A stretch of DNA of 64,000 nucleotides from Strix aluco (lineage: Eukaryota; Chordata; Aves; Strigiformes; Strigidae): the NCBI RefSeq assembly GCF_031877795.1, contig NC_133934.1:103170610-103234609 (forward strand), given 5' to 3'. Numbering within the stretch: position 1 is the stretch's first letter; every line of letters begins with the position of its first letter. A program made the position numbers and the translations under genes. The notes under the pieces were generated by a model. The model worked only from the letters and a program-made list of their open reading frames with translations. It searched no databases and was not told the DNA's origin. Positions 61,301-64,000 of this stretch are shown here, piece by piece.

Positions 61301-64000
61301 CTATCTGACTTCAGACAGGCCCGTGTGACCTCATGCTTAATAGTTAGCTTATCCTATACATCAAGTCCTGAACATCCGGATAACAGCAGAAACCACTTCC
61401 TATCTCAGTAAAATGATGAGATGAGGTTTTAAAAATAGGCAGGTATTCAAAGTCTGCAGCTAGATATATCAAACAGCTAGAGGAACATAAAACTGAAGCC
61501 AAAATTGTCTTCAAGGAGATGAGTTTTCCAAAGGCACCTCAAGCACACCAGTCCCTTGGAGATATTTCACCTATACTTTTTTTCCCCCCTCTCTCTGATT
61601 CAAGAAAGTTCACCTCTCTGGATGATGCTTGCATTGAAATTCCCCTTCCTGAATATGAAGTGTGTACCACACAACAAATGTAGCCATTTCTGTTATTCAA
61701 GCATATAATATTTAACATCAATTGAAATACAGGCCGAAAAGGATCACAATTACCTTAGCATGCTTTAATTCCAGTTCTGCTAGTTCCACCAGATTTTTTC
61801 TGAATGCTGCAACTCTTCTTGTCTTAAAATCTATCAGTTCTATAGAAAATAAAAAGGGATTCATTAACAGTATTATTGCTAGTGCCCTCAACTGTTAACA
61901 GACTTTCCTTCAGGATGGAAGAGGTAAAGTGTGAGAGAAGGCAACAGGAAAAAACAAGTTTAATCTCAGCACATTCCAGGCTGAAAGATACTGCTACACT
62001 GTTGGATGGAAGCAAACCATCATTGTAGTTCCTTATCTCTAGCTAAGCTTTTGTGGACAAAGCTCTCTGAAAAAAGACTGCAATGTGGATGCTTTTAAAC
62101 ATTTAATTCACTTATTCCATGTGCACTGTTCTTTCAAAGCTGATATGTGGAAGACTTTAGGAAAGATACTAAGCTAAAACTAGCATGAAGAACAGAAGCA
62201 GGAAGTATGCTTTATGCATATACCCTGGTGGCTAACAGATTCACTCATTCTCCACTGTCTCATTTATAGGAATCATTAGTTAGCTTTACAGGGACAAACA
62301 ACTTCTAACTGATAAAAACAGAAGAGCATGGTGTTTAAACCTTGAACAAATCTGCCCCAAAAAATGAGTCATGACTAACTCACAACAATCTTAGCCAAAA
62401 AAAAAAAAAGAGTAAGTTTCCAGGAAAAAAGTAACATGTAAATAAGGTTCCTTTTCTCTAGAGCTACTATAACTCTGCAACTTCAGTGAAATCTCATTTC
62501 ATGATCTCTCCCCCTTTTCTCATGTAGTACCATCTCTGCAACAGACTGCTGCCTTCACAGAAGAATGCATAAAACCAAAAAGGGAATTTCAACAACACTT
62601 TAAAAGATTAGGTTTGCCTTTACTGCTAGCAATTATAATTTTGTATCCTATCCTATGCATATTTTAAGAAATGATCAACAAATAATTTGCACCTAGACTT
62701 TTGCTCTGCCTAATGGAGCTATGAGGAGCCAAAGGAAAATATCATGTGAACTTTCTAAAATAAGTAAATACTGGTTAAAAGATAATAGTTCTCCTTAAGA
62801 AACAGTACAAAAACGTCTTCTCATTACTAATATCCTAAAAACTGTTCATTTTCAAGTAGTAATGTAGGATCAAAAACCACTCAAATACCTTGCTTTGCTG
62901 ATTCAGAAATTTTCTCAAATTTCTGACAGCATATTTGCTGAGTAGTTTCAGCTTGCAGCACATCTTTATTTTTTGCTCTTGCTTTATCCAATGCCTTATT
63001 AGCATTTTCATAATCCACTAGTGACCTAGATCTTCTATATAGGAGATCCTATAAAAAAAGCATAAAGGATGTATAGAGTTTACAAGAATCTACCCAAGGA
63101 TTTTAGTATATACCAAGTAATAAAAAAAAAATCAGATTAATTTTAGTCTTTCTTGCTGTATGTCAGTTCTTACTAAATTATTTGTATTCACTTTACTTCA
63201 TCCTGCAAGGAATGTCCATACTGGATCAGACACGCAATTTAATATTGTTTGGTCTGCATCTTGTCTGACAGAGGCCAGCAACAGATGGCTTAGATGATAC
63301 TCCAAAAAGCCTAAGAAAGGGCAATCATGGGAAATTTCACAGCTTCTTAGATTAGAAACAAACTATATTTAGATTATGTATTTGAAATACACACAGGGCC
63401 CAAGAAACAGCAATAGCATTTTTCTGTGCAACAGTTACTGCTGTGATCTTCTAACTACAGACATTTTCTGTCAAATGCTTCCTCATTCTGTCATGTTACT
63501 TAATCATCTTACATCAAATAACACGAAGAATTCAATTTTCTGTAGGCATAGTGTATCAAATTTGGCCCATGTGTTTTTGTATCAGCTCTTGCAGATCATC
63601 TGGAGCATCCAATTTTAATATTAAAAAAAAGCAGAATTGCTTACAGTCTACGAGCAACAAACACACTGCAAACACATGAACAATTCACCAACAGCTCTAC
63701 CACTGTTTTTAATTACACTGCACAATTTGGCCTCCGTAAGCAGATCACACAGTTCCAGTCAGTCCCAGTCAGCAACTGCATTGTTATTCCTTATGCAAGA
63801 GACATACAGGTTGTACAGTTGGGTGAGGAATCACAGGCTAGACATGGCAGCATTTTAACCTATCTACTGTATATTTCTTAAGATGATCCCTTCTCTCTCT
63901 CAGTTTTTTTTTTTCTTTTTTTTTTTTAAAGAAACACTATTTTACTGAACAAAAACCCATAAATTCACCTTAGCAGCTTGAGATTCCCTTAGGTAATATT
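55262..64000 (-). CDS. SNX6: Sorting nexin 6, C-terminal exons (partial, runs off right edge)
   Basis: SNX6 is a SNX-BAR protein that pairs with SNX1 or SNX2 on endosomes and retrieves cargo such as the cation-independent mannose-6-phosphate receptor to the Golgi; it also links to dynactin. Four coding exons lie in the window: 63969-64000 (partial), 62889-63048, 61754-61839 and 55262-55315, all with GT-AG introns and matching phases. They encode the last 109 residues or so, the long helices at the end of the BAR domain: YYLRESQAAK, DLLYRRSRSLVDYENANKAL, then CCQKFEKISESAKQELIDFK, RKNLVELAELELKHAK, and the end GNLQLLQSCLAVLNGDT. These match mammalian SNX6 almost exactly. The PX domain and promoter lie beyond 64000. 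The last intron is 6.4 kb. Confidence 0.96.
59437..59470 (+). repeat. (AAAC)n microsatellite in SNX6 intron
   Basis: An imperfect run of AAAC/AACC units lies in the last SNX6 intron. Nothing else around it suggests an exon. Confidence 0.85.
61754..61839 (-). CDS. SNX6: SNX6 penultimate coding exon
   Basis: The acceptor is TATAG at 61844-61840; the first two bases complete the Glu codon. The exon encodes LIDFKTRRVAAFRKNL and VELAELELKHAK, and the donor GTAATT starts at 61753. Confidence 0.95.
62889..63048 (-). CDS. SNX6: SNX6 BAR-domain exon
   Basis: The acceptor is ATAG at 63052-63049 and the donor GTATTT starts at 62888. The exon encodes 53 residues from DLLYRRSRSLVDYENANKAL to KFEKISESAKQ plus one base, a charged helix of the BAR coiled coil. 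Confidence 0.95.
63969..64000 (-). CDS. SNX6: SNX6 exon, cut by window edge
   Basis: The last ten codons of an exon, YYLRESQAAK, are followed by the donor GTGAAT at 63968. They match the mammalian sequence just before DLLYRRS. The exon's other end lies outside the window. The adjoining intron contains A/T-rich runs at 63905-63932. Confidence 0.9.

Overview
The window looks like nuclear DNA from a bird, or at least a sauropsid. The evidence is introns with GT-AG boundaries, 40 kb of AT-rich gene-poor DNA, CpG-island promoters, CR1-type LINE remnants (including the typical antisense CR1 3' end around 31.7 kb) and one TG...CA-bounded retroviral LTR. Nothing bacterial, phage-like or organellar was seen. 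The three genes occur in the same order and strand as on human 14q13 (SPTSSA - EAPP - SNX6), which supports both the gene calls and their orthology.

Layout. Positions 1 to about 38.6 kb form an intergenic desert with no gene I can recognise. It holds an isolated LTR (22674-23665), two CR1 relics (about 28.47-29.34 kb on +, about 31.74-32.85 kb on -), a short CR1 scrap (15.9 kb), homopolymer and microsatellite tracts, AT-rich stretches that could be conserved regulatory elements, and a few open stretches of unknown meaning. From 40.8 to 44.2 kb on the minus strand lies SPTSSA (two coding exons, 68 aa) with a CpG island over exon 1. From 47.7 to 53.2 kb on the minus strand lies EAPP, complete in six coding exons (289 aa), with a CpG-island promoter carrying two ETS-type motifs. 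From 55.3 kb to the right edge on the minus strand are the last four coding exons of SNX6, encoding the end of its BAR domain; the gene continues beyond 64000.

All three genes are read leftward, each with its own promoter as far as visible. They do not form a pathway: SPTSSA is an ER sphingolipid-synthesis subunit, EAPP a nuclear E2F-associated protein, SNX6 an endosomal retrieval coat subunit. All exon boundaries were placed by hand from GT-AG sites, reading phase and my memory of the vertebrate proteins, and every phase closes. I found no convincing new biological system. The less explained items are an ORF with a CpG cluster inside the SPTSSA intron, several exon-like open stretches in the desert, and a perfect 14-bp inverted repeat.
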